Source of the DNA: Eustoma russellianum
Lineage: Eukaryota; Streptophyta; Magnoliopsida; Gentianales; Gentianaceae
DNA: 64,000 bases
Reading direction: 5' to 3'
Assembly (NCBI GenBank): GCA_036186865.1
Contig: AP025067.1
Span: 18,868,602-18,932,601, forward strand
Part shown: piece after piece, positions 1 to 11,548 of the stretch
Layout: every line of letters starts with the position of its first letter
Numbering within the stretch: position 1 is the first letter of the stretch
The notes under the pieces: model-generated
Told to the model about the DNA's origin: nothing
Seen by the model: only the letters and a program-made list of their open reading frames with translations
Databases searched by the model: none
Translations under genes and position numbers: made by a program

Positions 1-654
1 TCATAATACCCATTCATTACACCCATACTTGTCTAAAGGTTGTCTCCCACCCCATTTCACCACCATCATGGCCGGCCACCCTCTCTTAGAAAGGTAGGGT
101 ATTATTTCTTCTTTAACCTCTCACATAATTGCATCTTCAACCAACCAATTTCATACTACCTTCAAGGAAAAATCTCAAGAACACTCCAACACTCCCTTAT
201 TCCTCCTCTTGGCCGAAAGATATAGCTTCAACAAGGAGAAGATTTTCTTCTCATTTCTTCACACCAACATCACTCAAATTAAGTACTACAAACACTCCAT
301 CAACTAAGAAAGATTCAAGAAGGGTTGTAGCATCTAGGATCAAAGACAATCAAGGTAAGAAATTTATGAAGTATAAGTTTGATTCTTCCATATATAGTAG
401 TTTCATAAGTTGCTCACTAACCCTTTATTTAAACCTTAAAAACCATGTATACAAGGAAGCAAGGAAGAAGAACTCTCTTCCAAACAAAGTGAAGGAACTA
501 TCATCTAAGTGTAAGAAAAGTGAACCAAGGCAAGTACTCTTCCTAGATCCTTCATGGCTTTGCAATTCATAAGTATTTATGTTTATATCAAAGTTGGATC
601 ATCATGTATTATGTATAAGATTCTCTTTTCAAGAAAGTATAGATCTATATTGAG

Positions 655-985
655 TGTTAAGTATATATAGATATATACACACTATATATATACGCACATT
701 AAATATATATATATACACTATATAGCACGCATACATATATATAAATAAGTATGTTGATATATATATGTATGTATAAGTGTATAGATCTACATATAAGTAA
801 GTATAGATGTAGAAATGTATATATACGTACACTACATATACACGCACGCAAAGTACATATATATACACTATATATATAGTACGCATACATATATCCATAT
901 TATAAGTATGTATGTTGATATATATGTATATATGTATAAGTGTATAGATCTACATATATAAGTATGTGTAGATGTATAAAGGTAT
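655..985. repeat. Two-copy TA-rich tandem repeat, about 150 bp unit
   Basis: Two consecutive TA-rich blocks share the order: TATATACACTATATA, GCACGCATACATAT (or GTACGCATACATAT), GTATGTTGATATATATG, then GTGTATAGATCTACATAT. The second begins about 150 bp after the first. It lies inside the gypsy LTR. Confidence 0.6.
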
Positions 986-1004
986 ATTAATATACTCATT
1001 TGGC

Positions 1005-1135
1005 TTTGAATATCAATGTATATATATATATATACACATGCGGTTTTGATGTATATATATATATATATATATATACATACGGTTTATATATATATATATG
1101 TATATATATTTATATATATATATACATACATATGT
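1005..1135. repeat. (TA)n microsatellite cluster
   Basis: Several runs of alternating TA, broken by short TACATACG-type insertions. Simple repeat inside the gypsy LTR. Confidence 0.8.
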
Positions 1136-1286
1136 ATAGGTGTATAGATCTATGTGCATATACGGATCTATATGAATATATACATATGTGTAATATATAT
1201 TTTAAAGAAAGGGAATGAATAAGTATTTATGTATTACCTACTATATAGTAAAAGATTTTATAAATGTATATATAGTATATATATAT

Positions 1287-1870
1287 GTTCGGCTATTAAG
1301 AGCCTTGATGACAAAATGATTTCATTATATTTTGTACAAGTATATATATTTATATATGATGAATATGTTGAACTATGAAAATGAATAAGTTTTAGATACT
1401 ATACAATATATCATAAAATGATTTATATACATATATTCCATATGTATATATTCGGCCTTTAGGCTTGATAACAAAATGATTTTACCATATTTATATAAGT
1501 ATATATATGCATGTATGATGAATATGTTAAACTATGAAAATGAATAATTTTTAGATATTACATAATATATCACAAAATGACTTATATATGTATGTATTAT
1601 GTACATATATGTTCGGCCCTTAGGCCTTAGTAACAAAGATGATTTCATCATATTTTATAAGTATATATGTATATATGATGAATATGCTAAGATATGAAAT
1701 GAATAAGTTTTGGATATTATATAATATAGCATAAAATGATTTATATATATATATACACCATGTATATATGTTCGGCCCTTAGGCTTGGTGACAAATGATT
1801 TTATTATATTTTTACACAAATACATATGTATATATGATGAATATGTTAAGTTATGAAAGTAGGCTAAGTA
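1287..1870. repeat. About 160-bp tandem repeat, 3.6 copies, in gypsy LTR
   Basis: Units start with GTTCGGC or ATTCGGCC at 1287, 1450, 1611 and 1770, giving spacings of 163, 161 and 159 bp. Each unit runs through a CTTGATGACAAAATGATTT-like block, a TATGATGAATATGTT block and an AAAATGATTTATAT block. The fourth unit is cut short near 1870. Copies differ by scattered substitutions, so the array is not recent. Confidence 0.8.
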
Positions 1871-2337
1871 TGTAGTTTATGTATTATGTTATGAAAAGTA
1901 TGAAATTTAATGTATAAGTATGATATGTTACATGTTATGTATAATAATATAGGTAGGTTATGATAAGATATAGGTTATGAAATCTAAGATGAAATGTTAA
2001 AGTAGTAAGAAATTTCATGATATAGACATGTAAGTATGAATTATGATAAGCATGTATGGAATAGATGATACCAAATTATTGTATGATGATAATGGAGAAA
2101 AAGAGGCTGTTTTGGTGTGTGATGACCGAATGGTAGGCAAAAATGGTATTTTTGTTTAAGTTGTGATACGTAGAAGAAATTAAGTAAGTGATGTTACTAG
2201 TGGTAGCATGACAAGATACCCGTATTTGATGGAGTCTCACTTGCATGAAAACAAGATTTGCAAAGTATGTTGTCACATTTCATGTTTTAAAAGTTCATAT
2301 GCATAAGAATAATGAACACGAGACGATTGATTCCAAT

Positions 2338-2380
2338 GACCCATGTTATGTTATGATCATGTTATGTTATGTTATGTTGT
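2338..2380. repeat. ATGTT pentanucleotide repeat
   Basis: Imperfect run of ATGTT/TATGT units. A matching run lies at about 4912-4936, the equivalent place in the related LTR piece, so it is part of this LTR family. Confidence 0.7.
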
Positions 2381-3450
2381 AGCGCTGTCCTGACATCGGG
2401 ACCGGAGTGAGTGGTAGATGTCAGGGGCCCATGTTTACGTTATGGCTGAGTGTAACACCGGGTCTGGGACACGGGATCTCAGTCATAATGCGTCACCATT
2501 AGTACATGTACCTATGTTCATGATATTATGTTGTACATGTACTATATGGGGAATCATTCGGTATGTCGTGCGTTATTATTCTTATGAAAAGTGCTATAGC
2601 CAACGATGAAAATGTTATGTCTTCATGTTATGAAAATGTCATGTTATGCAAGTTATGAAAATCATGTTATGTTTATGAAAAGTCATGTTTATGGAAAGTC
2701 ATTTTATGAAAGGCCATGTTTTATGCATCATGTCATGATCATGTCCCTTAGATGAGGATTAGAATATTTGTACGAACATTATGCCTTAAGACGATTAGGA
2801 AAGATCAGGCATATAGATGTGATGAATGCAAGTTATGACTTTTGTGTAAGATGAATTAGTATTCAAGTATGAAAGGTGTACTAAGGATATGTTGAGGAAG
2901 AATGATATGACCTCTCAGGTATGAAATAAAATCTTATGTTCTGTTTTATTCTTATATAATGCTGCCATTTGTAAATGGAGATGTAATTATATATATGTTG
3001 TTACTTTGTCACTATTTGTCAACCCATGTATGATTCACATGAAGTATCTATAAAGAATACTTGCTGAGCGATTAAAAGACGGTGGTTATCGCTCATACTT
3101 GCCTCTTAACATTTCAGAGAACAGGGACCCTGATGCCGTGTTCATTGAGGAGGAACCTCAGATAGAGTATCCGTAAGTGAAGATATAGGCTGAAGAGATG
3201 TACCTGTTGTGTGAGCTTTATTTTATGTTGATGTAATAAGTTCTTGTGAGAAACTGTATTTGAGGTTGTGTGGATTTGAACGGTTTGTAATAACATTATG
3301 TATGTTGTGGGTTTGTTTAAAGATGCTTCCGCTATATCGATTACAATTCATGTTGACATGCACATGTATGGTATCGACGCCTTGTACTCTATGGAGTAGA
3401 GTATGGCGGGTGCACTGAACCGGAACTCTGGTTTCGGGCGGGGCGCTACA

Positions 3451-3590
3451 TTTAATGAGGCATATCATATATGATTGGAGGTTGGATATCATTAGCTCTT
3501 TATTTCATTTATTCTCCTACACTAACTCTTTAGTAATATGGTTTTCCTCCGTCATAAGTGAGGCTATCCAATAAATTACTGTTTCATAAA
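3451..3590 (+). mobile_element. LINE 3' tail fragment
   Basis: Begins TTTAATGAGGCATATCA, a motif found in the 3' region of the other LINE copies here (4239, 14440 and 20651), and continues to TTTTCCTCC...GTGAGGC, AATAAA and a short A-run. It abuts the end of the gypsy LTR at 3450 without spacer. About 90% similar by eye to 4241-4385. Only 3' untranslated sequence is present. Confidence 0.65.
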
Positions 3591-3765
3591 AAAAATGAAT
3601 GTGTGTATATATATGTGCAACATATATGTTATACATGGCCATAAGGCCTATTTTTGAAAGAAATAATCTTGTTACATGTTTATGGATATAAGTATGTAAG
3701 AAAAGTGGTATGATAGCAACCATGATTATGCTATATATTTTCTTATGACATGTCAAAGTAATCAT
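3591..3765 (+). repeat. Gypsy LTR piece, direct repeat of about 4377-4550
   Basis: This stretch is nearly the same as 4377-4550, from GAATGTGTGTATATATATG to CATGTCAAAGTAAT. Both copies follow a LINE tail. Together with the duplicated tail the repeat spans about 315 bp and the two copies are offset by about 790 bp, which suggests a segmental tandem duplication rather than two transposition events. Confidence 0.65.
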
Positions 3766-3774
3766 CTACATCTC

Positions 3775-4376
3775 AGTTGTCTTTTTTTTCGCATTTCATT
3801 GGTTATCACTACTTCCGGAGCGTTTGCATAAGCAAAAACGGACATGGACATTCCACATAATTTCATTGCATCATCAAGTATCTGGGAACACATCATTTTG
3901 AGGAGGTCGCCTTGGTTCTTTTCGAATCAAGGCGGCATGGATATGTGCGCTTCTAGTATATTTGTTTTAAGCCATCTTAATCCAGTGCTACTAATGTTTT
4001 CCTGTCTACTTTGTTTTGAGGTGCAATGATTTGCATTCATCACATCTCCGCCATTCTCCAAGCTGATTCTGGCACGCTTGTGTACGAATGACTATCAACA
4101 GTGCATTACGCTTTTGGGACCTACATTGACATATATTTTTTGGCATTTTTATGTTTTAGGCCATCGCTCCAATTATATAAATATGTACGCGTTTTCCTTC
4201 GCCAAGGTTTCCACAAAGGTGTTTTACTTGGCAAGGTTTTAATGCGGCATATCGTATATGATTGGAGGTTAGCTATCATTAGCTCTTTATTTAATTTATT
4301 TTCCTACACTGCTCTTTTGTAATATGGTTTTCCTCCGCCGTAAGTGAGGCTATCCAATAAATTATTGTTTCATAAA
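3775..4376 (+). mobile_element. LINE 3' region fragment
   Basis: A 3'-terminal piece of the LINE family also seen at 13990-14635 and 19241-20838. Shared marks are the TTTTCCTTCG...CAAGG stretch, a GGTTTTACTTGGCAAGG-like block, TTTTAATGCGGCATATC, TTTTCCTCCGCCGTAAGTGAGG, and an AATAAA-like signal followed by a short A-run near 4376. No reverse transcriptase coding sequence is recognisable. The upstream edge near 3775 is approximate. Confidence 0.6.
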
Positions 4377-6020
4377 AAATGAATGTGTGTATATATATGT
4401 GCAATATATATGTTATACACGGCCATAAGGCCTATTTTTGAAAGAAATAATCTTGTTACATGTTTATGGATAAAAGTATGTAAGAAAAGTGGTATGATAG
4501 CAACCATGATTATGTTATATATTTTCTTATGACATGTCAAAGTAATTATGAAATAAGTGTCCTAGATGCTTAAGTGGAATCATGAGCTTTATGTGGATTA
4601 TATTATTTAAGAAAGTGGTGTTGGGTGAAAATTACACAAAAGGGGTTGTTTCTTTATACTTGGCCGAGAGGTACCCTAAGGACAGTAAAAATGGTATTTT
4701 CTTTAAGTTATGAGATGTAAGATGTAGATAAGTGATGGATGTATGATGATTAAATTTTAGAATGATCAAATTGACACGAGTGTAATGGACCATCAAACAT
4801 AAGTTTTGAAAAATTAGTTTTATCGCATCACATGTTTTAAAAGTTTCTACGGGTAACGAATAATAAAGACAAGACAATTGATTCTAACGACACATGTTAT
4901 GATATGTTTATGTTATGTTATGTTATGTTATGTTATGGTGCACCGCATGACATCGGTACCAGAGTGGTAGGTGTCATGGGCATATGTTATCATTATGGCC
5001 GAGTGTAACACCTTGTCCGCGACAGAGGATCTCCGACATAATGCATCACCGTTAGAACATGTACTTATGATTTATGTTATATATGTTACTACACTGGAAT
5101 TATTCGGTATGTTGTGTGTTATTATTCTTATGAAAAGTGCTATAGCCATCTCATGAAAATTGTTACATCTACATGTTTATGAATATGTCATGTTATGCAT
5201 GTTTACGAAAAAACCATGTTTTTCTTTTAAGAAAAGTCATGTTTTAATTGTCATGAAAAATGAACCATGTTATGACCATGTCGAACCAAAGTACCATGAT
5301 ACCACTAAATTGTTACCATAACATCCTTAAGCTTATGATGTTACTAAGTTGACAAGGTGGAATTTATGCATGAAAGTGTAGTTGATATAAGTCTTGTGAC
5401 CTTAGAATAAGATATAGATTGAAATTAGGAATGGATATGTATGTGGCGTTTTATTGGACTAAGCAGAAGTAATATGTTCACTATGATATTATGTTAAGTT
5501 TCATGCATATCACATGTTATGTCATTTTACTTGTTTAAAATGGAGACATTTCATGTTATGTTCCTTATTTACACTTTATTATCTTATCAGCCCGTCTCCT
5601 CATGTATGATCCACATGACGTATCTAATAGACTACTTGATGGGTGATAAGTTTTATCACTCATACTTTCCTTTAATCACTTGCAGAGGATAGGATTTGTG
5701 ATACCGAGTTCATAGAGGACGAACCTCGAGTAGATTACCCGTGAATGAGAAGTATGCCGGACTTACCTTTTAGGGATATGTTAGACAATGTGGATCATGA
5801 TGTACTTTTATTATTTCGGGACTTCGGACATTATGATTTGTATTGATTATGACGATTTGCATGTTTATTAATGTTGTATGTTTATCTTTATGTTGCTTCT
5901 GTTATATCGATTCATGTTTCTTGTCGACATGCAAATGTATATATCGACGCCTTGTACTTCTCGTAGCAGAGTATAGCGGGTTCACTGTGGCGAGACCCTA
6001 GTCCCTCGCGGGGCGCTAGA
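4377..6020 (+). mobile_element. Second Ty3/gypsy LTR piece
   Basis: The right 1.1 kb (4860-6020) aligns with the end of the first LTR (2290-3450): ATGTT repeat, a block around GAGTGTAACACC, a GTATGATCCACATGA-like block, and the terminal TATCGACGCCTTGTACT region. It ends GGGCGCTAGA at 6020, so the terminal CA expected for an LTR is mutated to GA. The left part is truncated at the LINE junction. No primer binding site follows. Confidence 0.7.
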
Positions 6021-6442
6021 GGTATGGTGGTGACAGGGCAGCGACATGATAGCAGAGTGGCGGTACAGCGACGGTGGGAGGGGTGGCGGGGTGGTGGCGC
6101 GGTGGCAGCACACTGTGACATGATAACTGAGTAAAACCCAAGTATCAATTTATGGTTACTCAAGTAAAACCTATATATTGATTTTCATATCTTTCAAACA
6201 AACAGAAGGAACCAAAACCCACCAACCAAACACCGTGTTAGTCTTCGTCTACCGTGGCATTCTATCCTAACTTATTCGATAAATCGGCAAAATATACATA
6301 ACTCGATGTAAGTATTCATCGCCATAATCATCCTTCTAATGTATATCTTCTTTCAATTATCACTATCCAGCTGAGTGAAAAAACGTAGTAGTATGATCAG
6401 TAAGATGACACTAATAATAAATGTGACAAAAGTACTGGTATG
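6021..6442. other. Unassigned sequence between gypsy LTR and copia element
   Basis: The first 110 bp is GC-rich and GGTGG/GGCGG-like; the rest is ordinary AT-rich sequence. No coding frame or repeat family is recognised. The last five bases, GTATG (6438-6442), are the left copy of the copia target-site duplication. Confidence 0.5.
6438..6442. repeat. Target-site duplication GTATG, left copy (copia)
   Basis: Five bases directly before the left LTR, matching 13985-13989 exactly. Confidence 0.9.
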
Positions 6443-6499
6443 TGTTGTCTCATATACAAACTCAGATTTATTAGAGAACAAAATTGACATTCTGTACAG

Positions 6500-6975
6500 C
6501 ACAGGGATGAGCTGAGCTTAACACTGGAAGAGCTGAGCTCAACACAGGAAGGGCTGAGCTAAACAGAGGATGAGCTGAGCTCAACACTGGAAGAGCTGAG
6601 CTCAACACAGGAAGAGATGAGCTCAACACTAGAAGAGCTGAGCTCAACGCAGGAAGAACAGAGCTCAACGTAGGAAGAGCTGAGCTCAATGCAAGAAGAG
6701 CAGAGCTCAACGCAGGAAGAGCTGAGCTCAACATAGGATGAACAGAGCTCATCACAGAAAAAGCTCAACACAGAGATGAGCTCAAGAACTCAGCACATAG
6801 ATGAGCTCAACACAGGGAAGATCTCAACACAGAGAAGAGCTCAAGAACTCAGCACAGAGATGAGCTCAACACAAGGAAGAGCTCAACACAGAGAAGAGCT
6901 CAAGAACTCAGCACAGAGATGAGCTCAACACATGGATGAGCTCAACACAGGATAGAGCTCAACATACAAACCGAG
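6500..6975. repeat. GAGCTC-rich minisatellite in copia LTR
   Basis: A run of roughly 21-bp units of the type GCTGAGCTCAACACAGGAAGA, passing into longer units of about 58 bp that combine GAGATGAGCTCAACACAGG with GAGAAGAGCTCAAGAACTC. Almost every unit contains the palindrome GAGCTC. A matching array is in the other LTR (12560-13010), but none is present in the related solo LTR at 15122-16123. Open frames over the array only reflect its periodicity. Confidence 0.85.
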
Positions 6976-7255
6976 GCGAGTCCAGAACTCTGTTCTTAAG
7001 ACGAATTACTCCGGTATACTGTGCCCAACCAGAAATTGCAAACGTCTCCCAGGATACAACGGCTAACAGTTCGAACGAGTGGCACTACTACGTAAGAACT
7101 CCACGAACCTGACAAATGTTCTGACATCTCGGATTAATGAAATGCAGCAGCAGTGTATGTAGTATGCAACAGTAGTTTATGCAGAATGCTTGTATGCAGT
7201 AGGAGAAGAGAAGGAAAATTTTTGTGTTTTTCTCCAGAAGCAGTGCACTGCCTCC

Positions 7256-7262
7256 ATTTATA
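7256..7262 (-). promoter_or_regulatory. Candidate TATA box in copia 3' LTR
   Basis: Reads TATAAAT on the minus strand, followed by GGAGGCAGTGCACTGC. The same element occurs in the 5' LTR at 13297-13303. Candidate only. Confidence 0.5.
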
Positions 7263-8004
7263 GACAGAAATCTTGGAGGTTACGGCAACCCATGACCGCA
7301 CTGATAGGCCAGTAACCCCCACGTTCACCACGCACTCCACGACTGCTTCTTACCAGCCATTAACCTACGACTGGTAGGAATTAGTCAGCTGAAACTGTCA
7401 GCTTAATCTGAGTTGTTAGATCGTAGGATTAAATCATAACCGTAGGATCAAGTAAATTATTTTTTAGAAAAATTTAAAAGAAAATTTGTCAAAAAAGATA
7501 AGAACCGGGCAGGCGAGCTACGTGCCACGTGCCACGAGCCTGAGACGAGCTCGAGCCGAGCCAAGCCAAGCCAAGCCAGCCAGACAGGCGGGCGGCAGCG
7601 GTGCGTGCGCGTGTGGCACTTTCTAGGTCTTCCCTCTGGTCAAAAACTTCTCATGCCCTTAGGACACATCTTAAGTGCCTCTCCTAGCACTATATTTGGT
7701 GGAATTTTCCCTTTAATTTGCCAATGTGGTATATTTGCAAAAAGATGATGTGTCATCTTCTCATGAAGCCACATCACCAATTTTCCAATTTGTAATAAAT
7801 TTTTATTCCTACTTTGAGCATTAATTTCTCATTCACCCGGTATCGAAATTGAGTGATTCAAAAGCCTATATCATCTACTCATTACGTAGATAATTTAGGA
7901 TTCATTAGTTTTAATTTTTGATTAACGAAAGCTAATCTTAATTAAGCTCAAAGTATGTTGCTCACCAACTTTTGACAAACCCATTTACAAATTTTCCTCC
8001 AACA

Positions 8005-8487
8005 ATCCCCATATGAATGGAAATTAATGCAAATGTAGATGCAGAGTCTAACGAGTAGTCAGACAAGAAAATGTTGCATCAGAAGAGGTAGCTTCTGGCT
8101 TTGAACCTTTCGTAGTTATGTACCATCGGATTCACTCGGCTAAGTAGTGACTTGATGTCTTGAACTAGTCAGCCTTTGCTGTGAACCTAGACAACAATAC
8201 TCACACTACATTTCATTTAACACTCTTTTGGTTCGCATGGTTGTGTTCATTTTTGCCATGAACAACCTAGTTTCATAAAGTGTTTTAGAGATTTCTTTGC
8301 CTCATATAAGTCTCATAGAAGCGGCCTCACTTCACACTTACATATGTGATTTCTATTAGGAGCATTCTGCCATACCCCACTTGATGTATCAAGATATATG
8401 ACATCATTAAAAGCTTTAGCTTACCCTAAATATTCTCTGCAGACAGCACTTTTATGTAGTGGAATGAGTAAGTGCTAAAATGGACAT
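8005..8487 (-). other. Copia 3' untranslated region before 3' LTR
   Basis: Non-coding stretch between the end of the RNase H frame and the left LTR. The purine-rich ATATGGGGAT on the minus strand directly beside the LTR (8005-8014) is the only candidate polypurine tract, and it is short. Confidence 0.6.
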
Positions 8488-9528
8488 TTATAACTTAGTT
8501 GTCCCATTGAACCAAGATTCTAGGATCTGCAAGCCTTTTGTAAGCGGATCCGCAAGATTCTCCTTTGATTTTATGTAATCAATGGAAATCACGCCATTAC
8601 AGATCAATTGCTTAATGGTATTATGTCTCCGACGTATGTGTTGTGACTTACCATTGTAGATGCTGCTTTGTGCTCGTCCTATAGCAGACTGACTATCACA
8701 GTGCATGCTGATAGGAGCGATTGGCTTAGGCCAACATGGAACATCTTCTAGGAAATGTCGAAGCCATTCAGCCTCTTCTCCAGCTTTATCTAGTGCTATA
8801 AACTCGGCTTCTATAGTAGACCGAGCTATGCACGTTCGTTTTGCAGACTTCCATGACACAGCACCACCACCAACAGTTAATAGGTATCCGCTGGTGGACT
8901 TAGAGTCCTTGCTATCTGATATCCAATTCGCATCACAATATCCTTCCAATACTGCCAGATATCTTGTATAGTGTAATCCAAGGTTCATTGTGTACTTTAG
9001 GTACCTCATCACTCTATTAAGATCTTTCCAATGATCTTCACTTGGATTACTGGTAAACCTGCTCAATTTGTTTACTGAACAAGCTAAGTCTGGTCTTGTA
9101 CAGTTCGTTATGTACATTAGACTTCTAATTACCTGTGAGTATTTCAATTGAACTACAGGTTCACCTCGATTCTTCCTTAAGTGTATACTTAAGTCTAATG
9201 GGGACTTTATTAGTTTTGTATCAAACATATTGAATCGTTTAAGAACAGATTCAATATAATGAGTTTGCGACATAACAAGGCCTTCAGTTATCCGAGAAAT
9301 TTTAATCCCTAGAATAACATTGGCAACCCCCATATCTTTCATATCAAAATTTCGTGTTAACATCTTCTTGGTATTCAAAATGATGTCATGAGTGCTGCCG
9401 ATGATAAGCATGTCGTCTACATATAGACATACTATCACATAAGCGTCTGGTGTGTTCTTGATGTACACACACTTGTCACACTTGTTGATCCTGAAGCCAT
9501 TTAACAACATTGCCTCATCAAAATTCAA
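8488..9528 (-). pseudogene. Copia reverse transcriptase (C-terminal part) and RNase H
   Basis: An open frame of 346 codons continuing the RT domain. It contains the copia RT catalytic motif YVDDM at about residue 36, then the connection region with LKYSQVIRSLMYI. RNase H follows, with YCDANW, STIEAEFIAL and MHCDSQSAI carrying its acidic residues, and the frame ends in the usual ENLADPLTKGL tail. In the element this would copy the RNA genome and degrade the template. The catalytic motifs here look intact, but the frame is cut from the upstream RT by a stop directly before 9528, where the family has Trp in the KQWH motif. The ATG at the start is internal to RT, not a true start. Confidence 0.93.
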
Positions 9529-9888
9529 ATGCTACTGTTTGGGTGCTGGTTTAAGTCCGTACAAAGACTTAACAATTTTACACACCTTTTTTCCTTGCCC
9601 TGGTACTGCAAACCCTTCAGGTTGCTCCATATAAATTTCTTCTTCTAACTCACCGTTCAGGAAGGCAGTCTTCACATCCATCTGATGGATTTTTAAGTCC
9701 TAGACTGCAGCGATAGCAACTAGCATCCTTATTGAAGTGATCCTAGTTACCGGTGAGCAGGTATGCAAAAAGTCAAAGCATTCCTTTTGTCGATAGCCTT
9801 TAGCTACCAACCGAGCCTTATACTTGTCAATAGACCCATCCTCTTTCAGCGTTTTCTTAAAGATCAACTTGCATCCGAGTGGTTTACT
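9529..9888 (-). pseudogene. Copia reverse transcriptase, N-terminal half, with stops
   Basis: Translating the minus strand gives KARLVAKGYRQ, HQMDVKTAFLNGELEEEIYM, QPEGF and SLYGLKPAPKQ, the standard order of the copia RT palm and fingers. There are in-frame stops near 9703 (after VAIAAV) and near 9530 (in place of Trp in the KQWH motif). It joins the linker frame at 9889 through a frame change. The sequence is otherwise well conserved, so the damage looks like ordinary decay. Confidence 0.85.
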
Positions 9889-10293
9889 TCATGGTGGATG
9901 ATCAACCAGCTGCCAAGTGTGAATTTGAAGAATCAATCCTATTTCATTGTTTACTGCGTCTTTCCAGAAGGGAGCTTCTGGAGGTGACATCGTTTCAAAA
10001 AAGGTTCTTGGATCATTTTCTACCAAATATGTTAGGAAATCTGGTCCAAAAGATGCTGGTACTCTGGCTCGTTTGCTTTGACGCAGTTCCTCAATTTCTT
10101 GAGGAGTCGTCTCACGCACTCGCTTACTAGTGCTTGCTTCTTCATTGTTTTTGTCTTTCTTTGGAAAGACATCTTCAAAGAACACTGCATTTCTTGATTC
10201 CATGAAAACATCCTCATGTATGTCAGGAATGTCCGACTTGTGCACCAAGAATCGATATGCACTACTGTGTGTTTTATATCCTTGAATATGCAA
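9889..10293 (-). pseudogene. Copia integrase-RT linker segment
   Basis: Frame of about 134 codons that continues the polyprotein after a frameshift near 10300. It starts in the integrase C-terminal region (GYKTHSSAYRFLVHKSD), passes a charged linker with ESRNAVFFEDVFP and SKRARV, and ends in the start of RT (ETMSPPEAPFWKDAVNNEI, TWQLVDHPP). These motifs are typical of plant copia polyproteins. The reading frame then shifts again into the RT half. Confidence 0.85.
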
Positions 10294-11363
10294 TCAATTG
10301 TTTTAGGCCCAATTCTAGCTCGTATTGGTTTGGGTACTGCAACCTTCACTAGACACCCCCACACTTTCAAGTATTTGTAACTAGTCTTATGGCCTTTCCA
10401 AACCTCGTATGGGGTTTCATCCATCTTCTTAGGTGGAATTCTATTTAAAATGACGTTGCCTGAGAGAATTGCTTCCCCCCACAAGTTCTGTGGTAAACCC
10501 AAACTTATCAACATAGCATTCATCATCTCTTTTAAAGTACGGTTTTTGCGTTCAGCAATACCATTCGATTGAGGTGAATATGGTGCAATTGTTTGATGAA
10601 TAATGCCATGTTCTGAACAGAGTTCATTAAATGGTGTGTTATATTCGCCACCTCTATCACTACGAATTGTCTTAATTCGTTTGCTAAGTTGATTCGCAAC
10701 TTCATTTTTATAGTCCATGAAAGCATCAAGGGCCTCGTTTTTGCTACTTAGAAAATAGACATAACAGTATCGTGTGCAATCATCGATAAAAGTTACGAAA
10801 TACTTTTTACCACCTATTGTTTGCACAAATTTTAAATCACACACATCGGTATAAATTAAATCCAAAGGTTCAGTGTTCCTTTCTATTGAAGGAAATGGCG
10901 TCTTTGTCATTTTTGCTTCAACACAGACTTGGCATTTTTCTTTATTAATGTTAAGTTTGGGTAATAAGTCAAGATTAATCATTCTTTGTATTGACTTATA
11001 ATTAACATGTCCCAAACGAAAATGCCATAAACAAGAAGATTGAACCATATAGGCAGAAGTAGAAGCATTCTTATTAGCCTCTTCGGGCAAAATTTTCTTG
11101 GGTACAACTGTCATTACACTTAACTTGAACATATTATCAGTTAAGTACCCATTTCCTTGAAACACCCTATTCTTACTCAGAATAAATCTATTACAATAAA
11201 ATACTAGTCTAAATCCATGACTGACTAGTAAAGCTCTAGAAACTAAGTTCTTGCGGATGTCAGAAACGTGCAGTACATCTCGCAGAGTCAATTCTTTTCC
11301 TGAGTTCATCTTCAGAATCACATTGCCCGAACCTTCAATCTTCGAGCTATCAGAGTTCCCCAT
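10294..11363 (-). pseudogene. Copia protease end, GAG-pre-integrase and integrase
   Basis: Open frame starting MGNSDSS, which is the middle of the protease-integrase region and not a natural start. The first 110 residues match the segment after the protease active site (LRDVLHVSDIRKNLVS). The HHCC zinc finger follows: WHFRLGHVN, then CQVCVEAK. The integrase core has its three acidic residues in YTDVCDL, FIDDCTRY and NGIAERKNRTLKE. Integrase would insert the cDNA into the host chromosome. The natural frame is lost near 10300; the open frame runs on to 10032 in a wrong frame. Confidence 0.93.
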
Positions 11364-11548
11364 GTACAGCTTTCATCATTCTTGGCCGGAGAATAGTCTC
11401 TGAACATCGCCTTGTTTGCATAGACATGTCGAGTGGCTCCAGTGTCCACCCACTATTCACGAGGATTTCCTATTGCGTTGCACTCAGAAACAACAGCGCA
11501 CAAATCCAGATCATCCATCTGGTTGACAAGGTTGGCTTTCGCTTTTTC
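11364..11548 (-). pseudogene. Copia aspartic protease region, broken
   Basis: Minus-strand translation shows WVDTGATRHVYANKAMF, the active-site region of the copia aspartic protease that cleaves the polyprotein. An in-frame stop lies just before the active site (between E and W) and a frame change occurs near 11363 before the next segment. The protease could not be made as part of one polyprotein. Confidence 0.8.

Larger units (their letters stand above)
1..3450 (+). mobile_element. Ty3/gypsy LTR, right-hand part (left end outside window)
   Basis: Long non-coding AT-rich LTR, read on the plus strand. Its right end is GGGGCGCTACA at 3450, the reverse complement of the TGTAGCGCCCC start of the minus-strand gypsy LTRs elsewhere in the window. 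The last 1.1 kb is clearly similar to 4860-6020. No TGGTATCAGAGC primer site follows 3450, so this is a 3' LTR or a solo LTR; which one cannot be decided because the left side is missing. It contains the TA-rich and tandem repeats listed separately. Short open frames inside it have low-complexity composition and I do not regard them as genes. Confidence 0.75.
6443..8004 (-). repeat. Copia 3' LTR (left in window), 1562 bp
   Basis: Direct repeat of 12510-13984. Starts TGTTGTCTCATATAC and ends TTTTCCTCCAACA. It is about 87 bp longer than its partner, partly because of minisatellite length and a GTTAGATCGTAGGATTAAAT-like extra block near 7416. As the element reads right to left, this is its downstream LTR. 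Confidence 0.92.

Noticed and set aside
629..898. Tyr/Ile-rich open frames in the first kilobase
   Set aside because: Products of TA microsatellite sequence.
6471..6755. Open frame encoding a Ser/Leu-rich repeat protein (SSALPVLSSALPALSS)
   Set aside because: It is the translation of the GAGCTC minisatellite in the copia LTR; the other LTR gives the same kind of frame.
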